From Flavobacteriales bacterium (GTDB lineage Bacteria; Bacteroidota; Bacteroidia; Flavobacteriales; Flavobacteriaceae), in the NCBI GenBank assembly GCA_027066365.1, contig JAMONV010000049.1, forward strand, positions 36,192 to 100,191: 64,000 nt of DNA. The letters run 5' to 3'. The position numbers and the translations under genes were made by a program. Positions 46,479 to 57,619 of the stretch are shown here, in pieces (the stretch's first letter is position 1; each line of letters begins with the position of its first letter). The notes beneath the pieces were generated by a model, which made no database searches, was not told where the DNA came from, and was given only the letters and a program-made list of their open reading frames with translations.

Positions 46479-46819
46479 CGTCTTTTCAAAATTTCAAAAG
46501 TTCCGTCGTTATATATTTTAATCAATTCATTAGGCGTTTGCAATTTTTCAGTTACCTGAGTTTTTTTAATATCCGTAGGATTATTTTTTTGCTCAACCGA
46601 TTTGTTGAACATCTCTCCTTGTCCCGTTAGAAGCCAAATCAAATTGATTTCGGGAAAAACATCGGGAAAGCGCGCCAAGAAATCAAAATTCGGTTTGTTT
46701 CGACCGGAGAGTAGGTGAGAGACACTACTTTTTTGAATCCCCATTTTTTCGGCAAATGCGGCGTGCGTAAGGTGGTAATATTTGATAATTTCCGCTAGTC
46801 GTTCGGCAAAGCTTTGCAT
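46475..46819 (-). CDS. XRE-family helix-turn-helix transcriptional regulator
   Basis: A small DNA-binding regulator of about 114 residues. The HTH is near the N-terminus: FAERLAEIIKYYHLTHAAFAEKMGIQKSSVSHLLSGRNKPNFDFLARFP, a Cro/CI-type helix pair followed by an INLIWLLTGQGEMF segment seen in Bacteroidota XRE regulators. The C-terminal 45 residues look disordered apart from a DGTFEILKRR end. The ATG at 46819 is preferred over an upstream alternative start because the HTH begins there. Its promoter has TATTTTTG (46838-46845) with TTTG 21 bp upstream, and the palindrome TTACAATTGTAA lies at the predicted transcription start, suggesting autoregulation. Confidence 0.88.
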   Translation of the reverse strand: MQSFAERLAEIIKYYHLTHAAFAEKMGIQKSSVSHLLSGRNKPNFDFLARFPDVFPEINLIWLLTGQGEMFNKSVEQKNNPTDIKKTQVTEKLQTPNELIKIYNDGTFEILKRR

Positions 46820-46821
46820 AA

Positions 46822-46836
46822 GTTTACAATTGTAAC
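46822..46836. repeat. TTACANNTGTAA palindrome, copy 1 (XRE promoter)
   Basis: GTTTACAATTGTAAC; perfect core 46824-46835. It covers the predicted start of transcription of the XRE gene, where a bound repressor would block initiation. Confidence 0.75.
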
Positions 46837-46837
46837 G

Positions 46838-46870
46838 CAAAAATAATGATTTGCTGAACAAAGTTCAAAT
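46838..46870 (-). promoter_or_regulatory. Predicted promoter of the XRE regulator
   Basis: On the minus strand TTTG (46867-46870), 21 bp spacer, TATTTTTG (46838-46845); ATG 18 bp downstream at 46819. Confidence 0.65.
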
Positions 46871-46922
46871 CATACATTACGGAATAAATATTACACGCTC
46901 ATTTTTTGATATATTCGAAATT

Positions 46923-46999
46923 ATATATTTTGAGTTTTTATTTAAGAAAACCAAATAAAATGCTGAAACTCAATATATTGAGTTTGTATTATAAGAAAA
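46923..46999 (+). repeat. Pair of imperfect 27-28 bp direct repeats
   Basis: The unit ATATAtTTTGAGTTTtTATT...AAGAAAA (46923-46950) recurs at 46973-46999 with a few differences. The spacing start to start is about 50 bp. Confidence 0.6.
46966..46985. repeat. 20 bp perfect palindrome AAACTCAATATATTGAGTTT
   Basis: The sequence reads identically on both strands. Its right half is part of the second direct repeat, so a related half-site (TTTTGAGTTTT) also exists in the first. It lies 240 bp before lrp and 147 bp before the XRE gene. A candidate operator for either regulator. Confidence 0.6.
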
Positions 47000-47035
47000 T
47001 GCAATAGATGTTTGATTTTAAATAATTTAAAAAAG

Positions 47036-47066
47036 TTGTCGATTAAATAAATATTTTTTAACTTTG
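47036..47066 (+). promoter_or_regulatory. Upstream promoter (P1) before the Lrp/AsnC gene
   Basis: TTG (47036-47038), a 20 bp spacer and TAACTTTG (47059-47066). It would start transcription near 47073, giving a leader of about 150 nt before the regulator gene. Confidence 0.6.
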
Positions 47067-47099
47067 GCGCGAAATTTGAGCCTCAACAAAGAGGTCAAA

Positions 47100-47138
47100 A
47101 TGAATATACTAATAATACAGACTAAATGGAAATTTTAA
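47100..47138 (+). CDS. Possible 12-residue leader peptide
   Basis: ATG to TAA encodes MNILIIQTKWKF. It lies between the two predicted promoters of the Lrp/AsnC gene and just after a small CCTC/GAGG hairpin. Its run of Ile and Leu resembles branched-chain amino-acid leader peptides, but chance cannot be ruled out at this length. Confidence 0.25.
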   Translation: MNILIIQTKWKF

Positions 47139-47175
47139 ACGTTATTTTAATGAAAACCAAATTAAATTAAAATTG

Positions 47176-47183
47176 TATATTTG
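47176..47183 (+). promoter_or_regulatory. Downstream -7 box (P2) of the Lrp/AsnC gene
   Basis: TATATTTG, 42 bp before the ATG at 47226; an in-frame TTG at 47181 lies inside it, so that TTG is unlikely to be the start. Confidence 0.5.
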
Positions 47184-47225
47184 CAACGAAATCAACAAGA
47201 TAGAAATCAAAAACCCAGCAGAAAT

Positions 47226-47717
47226 ATGGCTAAAGTACAATTAGACAGAATCGATCAGCAAATCTTGGACATGCTGATAGAAAATGCAAGGACAGCATTT
47301 ACCGAGATCGCCAAAAAACTTAACATTTCGGCCGGAACGGTTCATGTGCGCGTAAAAAAACTTGAAAAATCCGGCATTATTAAGGGCGCATCCTTAACGG
47401 TGGATTACGACAAATTAGGTTATTCTTTCATTGCTTATGTCGGGATTTATTTGGATAAAACATCCAAGACCCGGTTCGTGCTTGAGCGTTTAAGGGAAAT
47501 TCCGTTTGTGACGGTAGCCCACATTACAACCGGGAAGTATAATATCTTTTGCAAGATTCGCGCACGAGACACGCAACATGCCAAAGATGTCATTTTCATG
47601 ATTGATGATATCGACGGCATTATCAGAACCGAAACCATGATCTCGTTGGAAGAGAGCATTAACGACAAGAAGCGCTTAATGCATTACATCTTTAAAGATT
47701 CTACGAAGAAAGCTTAA
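47226..47717 (+). CDS. Lrp/AsnC-family transcriptional regulator
   Basis: Feast/famine regulator that senses amino acids. The 163-residue protein has an N-terminal winged HTH (ILDMLIENARTAFTEIAKKLNISAGTVHVRVKKLEKSGII, about 12-52) and a C-terminal RAM/AsnC ligand-binding domain (FIAYVGIYLDKTSKTRFVLERL and TTGKYNIFCKIRARD). The ATG at 47226 is preferred over a TTG 45 bp upstream that lies in the -7 box. A proline dehydrogenase gene lies 1.1 kb downstream, a kind of target often controlled by Lrp-type proteins. Confidence 0.93.
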   Translation: MAKVQLDRIDQQILDMLIENARTAFTEIAKKLNISAGTVHVRVKKLEKSGIIKGASLTVDYDKLGYSFIAYVGIYLDKTSKTRFVLERLREIPFVTVAHITTGKYNIFCKIRARDTQHAKDVIFMIDDIDGIIRTETMISLEESINDKKRLMHYIFKDSTKKA

Positions 47718-47720
47718 ATA

Positions 47721-47754
47721 AAAAGACGCCTCTTACACGGGGCGTCTTTTTTTT
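47721..47754. terminator. Bidirectional terminator between lrp-like gene and aroB
   Basis: AAAAGACGCC (47721-47730) pairs perfectly with GGCGTCTTTT (47741-47750) around a 10-nt loop, with T8 on the plus strand. The aroB stop codon (47733-47735) lies in the loop and its last codons form one arm of the stem. Confidence 0.92.
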
Positions 47755-48764
47755 AATCGATGAAGCTTGGTGAGGGCGGCTTCGATATCTTTTTCCGAAA
47801 TCATGATATCGATTACGGGTTGTCCGGTTTGCTTCAGCAAAACGGACAGTATTTTTCCGTTTCGATTCTTTTTGTCATGAAACATAAATGACAGTAGGTC
47901 GTCTACTGCCGGCAAATTATCCGGGACGGGATACAAACGTACGATTTCTTCGATGATTTTTCGGGCTTCATTGGAATTCAAACCGGTTTTTAAACTTGAA
48001 AGATAAGTTTCGGCTATCATACCGAGCGCAACGGCATGTCCGTGTGTCAAGGATGTCCGGGTTGATTGATACCATGCTTCCAATGCATGCCCAAATGTAT
48101 GACCGAAATTCAGGATTTTTCGTAAACCCTTTTCATAGGGATCCGATTGCACGATTTTTTCTTTAATTTTTGCCGATTCGGCTATAAGATAATGTTCGAG
48201 CGACAGGGGTGAATCAATTATTTGTTTGAAATGCGCGGGTTTGGCGATTAGCGCATGTTTGATCATTTCAGCTATGCCCGACATCAACTGATTTTCCGGT
48301 AATGTATTGAGAAAGAGGGGATTGATAAAAACCGCTTCAGGTTGCACAATCGTTCCTATTTGGTTTTTATAGCTCTCGAAATTGATACCGTTTTTTCCGC
48401 CGATGGCAGCATCCACCATTGCTAAAAGAGTGGTGGGGATATGAATAAAGGACAGCCCGCGTTTATAAGTGGAAGCGGCAAACCCGCCAATATCGGTTAC
48501 CATTCCGCCGCCTAAATTAATAATTAAACCGTGCCGGTCAACTCCGTATTGTAATAAGCGTTGCCAGATTGATTGAACCGTTTCTATATTTTTGTGAGCT
48601 TCACCGTCGGGTATTTTTACAATGTTTACATCTGTAAACTCCAAAAGGGGTAAACAGAACTTAGCCGTATTGTTATCAACAATAATAGTTATAGAAGTGG
48701 GTTTTAAATTATCAATCGTATCATGGAGTGCATTCCAGTTGTTTTGTTCGATAAAATATATCAT
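47733..48764 (-). CDS. aroB: 3-dehydroquinate synthase
   Basis: Converts DAHP to 3-dehydroquinate, the second step of the shikimate pathway, with NAD and a divalent metal. The 343 residues include PDGEAHKNIETVQSIWQ, the NAD-binding GGGMVTDIGGFAASTY, PTTLLAMVDAAIGGKNGIN and the metal ligands in LNFGHTFGHALE. Other aromatic pathway genes are not adjacent. Its 3' end is part of a terminator stem, and a TTACANNTGTAA palindrome lies in its 5' region. Confidence 0.96.
   Translation of the reverse strand: MIYFIEQNNWNALHDTIDNLKPTSITIIVDNNTAKFCLPLLEFTDVNIVKIPDGEAHKNIETVQSIWQRLLQYGVDRHGLIINLGGGMVTDIGGFAASTYKRGLSFIHIPTTLLAMVDAAIGGKNGINFESYKNQIGTIVQPEAVFINPLFLNTLPENQLMSGIAEMIKHALIAKPAHFKQIIDSPLSLEHYLIAESAKIKEKIVQSDPYEKGLRKILNFGHTFGHALEAWYQSTRTSLTHGHAVALGMIAETYLSSLKTGLNSNEARKIIEEIVRLYPVPDNLPAVDDLLSFMFHDKKNRNGKILSVLLKQTGQPVIDIMISEKDIEAALTKLHRLKKRRPV
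48624..48639. repeat. TTACANNTGTAA palindrome, copy 2 (in aroB)
   Basis: GTTTACATCTGTAAAC: two perfect 7 bp arms around TC, inside the aroB coding region about 125 bp from its start. Confidence 0.75.
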
Positions 48765-48861
48765 AATGTATTGATTTTATGCGGATAAAGACAAAAATCA
48801 TTTTTTTATTTCGCGATGGTATATATTTTTAATCGAAAGTAAAATTAAAACAATTCCGTCA

Positions 48862-50061
48862 ATGATTAAAGAAAAAGATAAAATCCGTTTATTGAGCAAA
48901 GACATTTTTTACGATACGCGGACCGCTTTTGCCATACGATCGGATTCAGAGCTGGAAAAGGCATATTGGTTATTCAATATAATCAAGAGGGAGCCGCTTG
49001 TTCGTTTAAGTACGGCCGTTACCAATTTTGCTTTGAAATATCATTTGCCGGTTGAGGGTATTATTCGTTCAACGGTTTTCGAACATTTTTGTGGCGGCGT
49101 GACGGAAGAAGACACTATGGGAGTAGTGGAAAAACTATATCAATTCGGTGTTTATTCCATATTGGATTATTCCGTTGAGGGAGCCGAGGATGAAGAGAGT
49201 TTTCAGCGGGCATTCGATAAGACCAAACACTTGATTGAATTTGCATCGGAAAGGAAAGAAATTCCGTTTGCCGTATTCAAGCCCACCGGATTGGGGGCAT
49301 TTAATATTTATGAAAAGGTTTCTTCCGGTAAAGCTTTAGAGCCGGAAGAAAAAACGGCATGGGATAATATTCGTAGGCGTTATGAAATATTGGCCAAAGC
49401 GGCTTATGAAAAGCGTGTTCCTTTGATGGTGGACGCGGAAGAAAGTTGGATGCAAAAGGCTGTTGACGATTTGTTGGAAGAGCTGATGTTGGAGTTTAAC
49501 CGGAAATTTCCGGTTGTGGTCACTACTTTACAGATGTATAGGAGGGACAGATTGGAATATTTGAAGGAACTATACGAACGGTTACAATCCAAGGGGGTTA
49601 TCACGGCTGTAAAATTTGTTCGTGGGGCGTACATGGAAAAAGAACGGGAAAGGGCCGAAAAGCTCGGTTATCCATCCCCCATATGTGAAACGAAAGAAGA
49701 TACCGATAAACAATACAACGAAGGCATTCGGTTTGCGTCCGAGCGGATAAAGGACTTTTTTATATATAACGGTACTCATAATGAGGAAAGTACGCTGTTA
49801 TTGGCAAATATTTTGATTGAAAAAGGTCTTCCGAAAAATCACCCGCATGCTTGGTTCGGTCAATTATACGGCATGAGTGATCATATCACTTTTAATTTGG
49901 CCAAATACGGATTCAATACGAGCAAATACATTCCGTTCGGGCCGGTCAAAGATGTAATGCCTTACTTGATTAGACGCGCCGAAGAAAATACTTCCGTAGC
50001 CGGACAAACCAGCCGGGAGTTAAAACTTTTGGAAATGGAAAGAAAAAGAAGAAAACTCTAG
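48862..50061 (+). CDS. Proline dehydrogenase family protein
   Basis: FAD enzyme oxidising proline to pyrroline-5-carboxylate and passing electrons to the quinone pool. The 399 residues form a PRODH barrel with a short N-terminal extension. Recognisable stretches are VKFVRGAYMEKERERAEKLGYPSPI (about 253-277), NGTHNEESTLLLANILIEKG and the C-terminal SKYIPFGPVKDVMPYLIRRAEEN. It is the stand-alone form, not the PutA fusion, usual in Bacteroidota. A degenerate copy of the local palindrome (TTACAGATGTAT) is at 49528-49539. Confidence 0.92.
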   Translation: MIKEKDKIRLLSKDIFYDTRTAFAIRSDSELEKAYWLFNIIKREPLVRLSTAVTNFALKYHLPVEGIIRSTVFEHFCGGVTEEDTMGVVEKLYQFGVYSILDYSVEGAEDEESFQRAFDKTKHLIEFASERKEIPFAVFKPTGLGAFNIYEKVSSGKALEPEEKTAWDNIRRRYEILAKAAYEKRVPLMVDAEESWMQKAVDDLLEELMLEFNRKFPVVVTTLQMYRRDRLEYLKELYERLQSKGVITAVKFVRGAYMEKERERAEKLGYPSPICETKEDTDKQYNEGIRFASERIKDFFIYNGTHNEESTLLLANILIEKGLPKNHPHAWFGQLYGMSDHITFNLAKYGFNTSKYIPFGPVKDVMPYLIRRAEENTSVAGQTSRELKLLEMERKRRKL

Positions 50062-50063
50062 GT

Positions 50064-50079
50064 GTTTACAAATGTAAAT
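50064..50079. repeat. TTACANNTGTAA palindrome, copy 3 (convergent gene ends)
   Basis: GTTTACAAATGTAAAT, with perfect 6 bp arms TTTACA/TGTAAA. It overlaps the stop codon of the 239-residue unknown gene, 2 bp after the proline dehydrogenase stop. Confidence 0.75.
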
Positions 50080-50785
50080 CCCGTATGCGATTGATGTATT
50101 TTTCTCTTAAATTGTGAAGTTCTTCCCGTGTAATGCCGGGTTTATATATTCTGACAGTGTCAAAAACATTTTCATTTTTGAAGAAAGTAGCCAAAGCGGC
50201 GTCGAAATTACGATATTCGATATCATCTTTTATTGCGTATGTAATATTTTTAAAGTCATTCCATCGTATATGACCGGGTAATTCGATATAAAACATATGG
50301 TTTCGTTTTAAATCTTTAAAACAAAAATCACTAAGCATTTCATATTCAAAGAATTTGGTCAATTTAATACTGGCCGGCATTTCGCCTTTTCTATTTCCGC
50401 GTTTGGCAAAGCGGAATCCGCCGTATTCTGCAAACAGTTCTTGCACCCGGGCAATGTCGGAAAAGGTGGGAATATGATGTGTCCTGATGGCGAAAAATTT
50501 AGTTTGACCCACCATTATCGTAGCGAAAGAAGCATCCAAGTTTTTGAATTTGGAATTTTGCTTGATTTTATTCGTCGTTCGAATGATTTTTTCCCACGAA
50601 TAATTTTCTTTGGTGATGAAGAAAATATTATCGGGCTTGATGGCTTGTTCGGGTGGCATATCTCCATGAAATCCGGGAAAAGGATTAATGATATGAAGCA
50701 CAAGTGTTTTGGGTAACGCTTCCTCGATGAGGATTTCCATGTTTTCTTCTTTAAGGACGGTTCCTACGACTTCACGTGTTTTCAT
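50066..50785 (-). CDS. Conserved hypothetical protein (239 aa)
   Basis: No family recognised. The soluble 239-residue protein has no signal or membrane helix. It seems to contain two related halves: VLHIINPFPGFHGDMPPEQ...FFITKENYSWEKIIRTTNKI and MFYIELPGHIRWNDFKNITYAI, each followed by a FKNLDASFATIM / YRNFDAALATFF type stretch, so an internal duplication is likely. It is convergent with the proline dehydrogenase gene and divergent from pyrG. Confidence 0.7.
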   Translation of the reverse strand: MKTREVVGTVLKEENMEILIEEALPKTLVLHIINPFPGFHGDMPPEQAIKPDNIFFITKENYSWEKIIRTTNKIKQNSKFKNLDASFATIMVGQTKFFAIRTHHIPTFSDIARVQELFAEYGGFRFAKRGNRKGEMPASIKLTKFFEYEMLSDFCFKDLKRNHMFYIELPGHIRWNDFKNITYAIKDDIEYRNFDAALATFFKNENVFDTVRIYKPGITREELHNLREKYINRIRDLHL

Positions 50786-50828
50786 AATCGAGTTGTTTTG
50801 CTAGGGAAGATACAAAAAATTTTGATAG

Positions 50829-54486
<3,658 letters not shown>

Positions 54487-54497
54487 ACCGGAAAAAA

Positions 54498-54518
54498 AGG
54501 GTGCCGAAAAAGCACCCT
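54498..54518 (+). terminator. Hairpin after yidC
   Basis: AGGGTGC (54498-54504) pairs with GCACCCT (54512-54518) around CGAAAAA. The T-run after it is weak, so termination may be partial. Confidence 0.5.
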
Positions 54519-54634
54519 CATTCTACGGAAAAGGAACATTAACCCCCACTAATGTTACCTCATTGCATAAACAAAGATATGATGATGTTTTATGGAAAAA
54601 TAACGATATCGGGTTTTATTTTATCGAAATTATT

Positions 54635-54642
54635 TATATTTG
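54635..54642 (+). promoter_or_regulatory. Predicted -7 box of the AraC gene
   Basis: TATATTTG, 27 bp before the ATG. Confidence 0.5.
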
Positions 54643-54669
54643 ACCAATTAATAAATCGCAATAAGTTTT

Positions 54670-55545
54670 ATGCTAACTAATCCCAAAAGGGTGTTGCTGG
54701 ATAAACCCGGTCTAAGTTTGATTGTATATGAAAACGAAGACGAACCTATCGAGGTCGACAAAACGCATCCCGAGGCTGAGATTTCTTTTTTATTTCAGCT
54801 CAAAGGTTCGGCCGAAGTAAATGTTTTAAACGGCACCTACCGCTTTCAAATTCCCGAAAAACATTTTTTAACTTTTATTAATCCCAAAAATATTGTTCCT
54901 ATAAATGTACAATTAAATCCCTACTCGGGGATGGTGGGTCTAAAATTTACTTCGGAAGGATTGCAGAAAATTTTCGATAATACGATTCCGATGGATTGTT
55001 TTTATCAGGGAAAAGATGTCAGAAAGATGTATAGTCTCCGTGAATTTGCTCCTAAGATGCTTTGGCCGTTGAAAGAAATTTTTCGCCAATTTAATCCCAA
55101 TCATTTCGAGCGTTTATTGACCATGTCCAAAACGCTCGAGCTATTGGCTTATGCATTTGAGGTTTTACATCGAGGGTTTGAGATGAACGGTAAACAACAA
55201 ATGCGCAATATTCCGGAAGTTTATATTAAAAAATTAAGCCTGATTCGTCAAGAAATGATACGAAATTTAAATGCGCCGCCCACCATTGAAGCATTGGCGG
55301 ATAAATTTTCCATTTCTCCTTCCACATTAAAAAAATATTTTAAAAAGATTTATGAAGAAACCCCTTATCAATTTATCAACAAACACCGGATGGAATTGGC
55401 CAGGCAAATGATTTTAAGCGGGAAATACAGTGTCAAGGAAATTGCATACGATTTGGGATATAGCGAGCCTTCGCATTTTATCGTAGCGTTTAAAAAATAT
55501 TTCGATATTACGCCGAAAAGATTGATGCTTCAGAAAAAGGTTTAA
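54670..55545 (+). CDS. AraC-family transcriptional regulator
   Basis: A 291-residue regulator with an N-terminal cupin-like sensory part and a C-terminal double-HTH AraC domain: LADKFSISPSTLKKYFKKIYEETPYQFINKHRMELARQMI and VKEIAYDLGYSEPSHFIVAFKKYFDITPKRL (about 257-287). The sensor ligand is unknown. It ends convergently with the KAS III gene, their stops overlapping by 3 bp; the two may be functionally linked, but that is only proximity. Confidence 0.9.
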   Translation: MLTNPKRVLLDKPGLSLIVYENEDEPIEVDKTHPEAEISFLFQLKGSAEVNVLNGTYRFQIPEKHFLTFINPKNIVPINVQLNPYSGMVGLKFTSEGLQKIFDNTIPMDCFYQGKDVRKMYSLREFAPKMLWPLKEIFRQFNPNHFERLLTMSKTLELLAYAFEVLHRGFEMNGKQQMRNIPEVYIKKLSLIRQEMIRNLNAPPTIEALADKFSISPSTLKKYFKKIYEETPYQFINKHRMELARQMILSGKYSVKEIAYDLGYSEPSHFIVAFKKYFDITPKRLMLQKKV

Positions 55546-56612
55546 TAACGCATGGTGACGGCATTAATATTCATGCCGGCTCCTACGGAAGCCAACAGAA
55601 TCAAGTCGCCGCGGTTGAGTTCTTGTCCTTCAATCATGCCGAGTCGCACTTGATCCATAAGCGTGGGAATGGTAGCCACAGAGCTATTTCCCATAAATTC
55701 GATATTGGCGGGCATGACGCCTTCGGGCATAGGCATGCCATAGAGTCTGAAAAACCGTTTCACGATCGCATGATCCATTTTTTCATTGGCTTGGTGAATA
55801 AACACTTTTTTGAGCTCTCGAATATCTTCACCCGAAGCGTCAAAAGCTGCTTTCATAGCGGCCGGCACTTTGGTCAAGGCAAATTCATAGATTTTGTGAC
55901 CTTGCATAAAAATATACTTCATGTCTTGATTGTGATGGGGATTGATGGAAGAACGATTCCAGAGCAATTCCGCTTCGGGGGCGGCGAACGTTTGGCTTCG
56001 ATGCGAGAGAATACCGGCGTTTTTATCCGTGGTCATTTCAAGCACCACGGCTCCGGCTCCGTCGGCAAAAATCATGGAATCTCGGGAATAGGGATCGGTT
56101 ACGCGCGATAATGAATCGGCACCGATGACCAAAGCGTATTTCGACACACCCGCTTTCATTTGGATATGGGCTTGAATAACACCTTCGAGCCAGCCCGGAC
56201 ATCCGAATAAAATGTCATAAGCGACGGTATCGGGATTTTTTAAATCCAAATAATATTTAACCCGCGATGCCATAGACGGAACATAATCGTTGAATTGGCT
56301 TCCTTTTTCGATATCACCGTAATTGGAACCTACAATAATATAATCCAATTCGTCAGGGTCAATACCGGCATCTTCGATGGCTTTTTTGGCCGCTTCGGTT
56401 GCCATGTGTGATGTTAAAATCTCATCTTCGGCATAGCGTCTTTCCTTAATATTGGTGATTTCGTAGAATTTTTGAATGATTTCTTCGTTGGGCTTATTGA
56501 TTTTATTTCCTTTTATATCATAAAATTCCCAATCCAAAAATTCTTCATTTTTGACCACTTTACCGGGCATATAATGACCTAATCCTTTAATGCGGGCTCT
56601 CATTCTGTTCAT
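55542..56612 (-). CDS. Ketoacyl-ACP synthase III (FabH-like)
   Basis: Condenses an acyl-CoA with malonyl-ACP. The 356-residue thiolase-fold protein has the Cys-His-Asn triad: Cys in ILFGCPGWLEGVIQAHIQM, His in FIHQANEKMDH, Asn in FMGNSSVATIPTLMDQVR, as well as FADGAGAVVLEM. It is longer than housekeeping FabH (about 320), with an extra N-terminal stretch around KINKPNEEIIQKF. Such forms occur in Bacteroidota as FabH paralogues or in pigment and lipid pathways, so I do not call it fabH. Two starts, M1 or M4, are possible. Confidence 0.88.
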   Translation of the reverse strand: MNRMRARIKGLGHYMPGKVVKNEEFLDWEFYDIKGNKINKPNEEIIQKFYEITNIKERRYAEDEILTSHMATEAAKKAIEDAGIDPDELDYIIVGSNYGDIEKGSQFNDYVPSMASRVKYYLDLKNPDTVAYDILFGCPGWLEGVIQAHIQMKAGVSKYALVIGADSLSRVTDPYSRDSMIFADGAGAVVLEMTTDKNAGILSHRSQTFAAPEAELLWNRSSINPHHNQDMKYIFMQGHKIYEFALTKVPAAMKAAFDASGEDIRELKKVFIHQANEKMDHAIVKRFFRLYGMPMPEGVMPANIEFMGNSSVATIPTLMDQVRLGMIEGQELNRGDLILLASVGAGMNINAVTMRY

Positions 56613-56640
56613 AAATAATCCTGACTAAAATTTCAAGTGC

Positions 56641-56673
56641 CAAAATTATTAATTTTTTTCTACAAACAACAAA
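56641..56673 (-). promoter_or_regulatory. Predicted promoter of the KAS III gene
   Basis: On the minus strand TTTG (56670-56673), 21 bp spacer, TAATTTTG (56641-56648), 28 bp before the ATG. Confidence 0.6.
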
Positions 56674-56719
56674 TTCGAAGAATAAATTTGTATATCACTG
56701 AAAAACAACCGGTTAAATT

Positions 56720-57619
56720 TTAAATATAACGGTCTAAAATTTTGTTGACGGAATGAATGTAGCTTCCGCCAAATAAATTTACATGGACTAGCAAAGGATA
56801 TAATTGATATATCGGAACTCTTTCTTGCCAGCCGGATAGCAGCGGAAAGGCTTCGTTGTATGCTTCATAGAAACGATTGTCGAAACCGCCGAATAATTTG
56901 GTCATGGCTAAATCCATTTCGCGATGTCCGTAATAAACCGCCGGATCAATCAGCACCGGAAAACCTTGTGCGGATGTCAAAAAATTTCCCGACCAAAGGT
57001 CGCCGTGTAGTAAATGGGGTAATTCGTCGGGAAGGAATTGATATAATTTTGTAAATAATTTTTCAAATTTGGATAGAATTTTCTTATCGAATTTTTTACG
57101 GTTGGTTGCTAAACGTATTTGAGGTTTTAATCTTTGTTCTATAAAGAAATTTACCCATGAACTGTCTTTCTGGTTTGATTGCACCAATGTTCCGATATAG
57201 TTATCCGTATCAAAACCGTAATATTGATTGGTGTGTCGGTGCATTTCGGCCAATTGTTGCCCGAAGGTTTCCCAGAACCGGTTGTCTTTGTTGCGTCCTT
57301 TTTCGATATATTCCAGAATCAAAAAAGCGACGTTATCCAATTTACCCACTTGAATGGTTTCCGGCACATAAATGGTTTCTGTCAGGCGAATGGTCTCCAA
57401 TCCTTTGGCTTCTTTCCGGAACATGCCCGGATAGAGGAGTGCGTCATTGGTTTTCATGAAAAAATCACCGTGTGTTGTGATGATTTTAAAGCTTGTGTTG
57501 ATGTCGCCGCCATATTCGGGAAGAAATTCTTTGATTTCCAAATCGGCTTGGATTTTTTGTTGCAATATTTTTTCTACAAAATCCGAAAGTTGATGCCGCA
57601 ATACGATATTTTTATTCAT
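56720..57619 (-). CDS. Fructosamine kinase family protein
   Basis: A 299-residue member of the fructosamine-3-kinase family, which phosphorylates glycated lysines and destabilises the sugar adduct. It shows LLHGDLWSGNFL (catalytic loop, near 207), VLIDPAVYYGHREMDLAMTKLFGGF (metal-binding region) and ILEYIEKGR (hinge). The N-lobe P-loop region EFLPEYGGDINTSFKI is typical. It overlaps the glycosyltransferase gene upstream by 8 bp; that pair order is notable but its meaning is unknown. Confidence 0.9.
   Translation of the reverse strand: MNKNIVLRHQLSDFVEKILQQKIQADLEIKEFLPEYGGDINTSFKIITTHGDFFMKTNDALLYPGMFRKEAKGLETIRLTETIYVPETIQVGKLDNVAFLILEYIEKGRNKDNRFWETFGQQLAEMHRHTNQYYGFDTDNYIGTLVQSNQKDSSWVNFFIEQRLKPQIRLATNRKKFDKKILSKFEKLFTKLYQFLPDELPHLLHGDLWSGNFLTSAQGFPVLIDPAVYYGHREMDLAMTKLFGGFDNRFYEAYNEAFPLLSGWQERVPIYQLYPLLVHVNLFGGSYIHSVNKILDRYI

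Larger units (their letters stand above)
46871..47225. other. AT-rich regulatory gap between the XRE and Lrp/AsnC genes
   Basis: About 355 bp, very AT-rich, without a long gene. It holds two imperfect direct repeats (46923-46950 and 46973-46999), a 20 bp palindrome (46966-46985), two plus-strand promoters (47036-47066 and 47176-47183) and a 12-codon frame (47100-47138). All look like control elements of the divergent regulators. Confidence 0.55.

Noticed and set aside
47181..47225. TTG start of the Lrp/AsnC gene
   Set aside because: It lies in the downstream -7 box; the extra 15 residues are not typical of the family.
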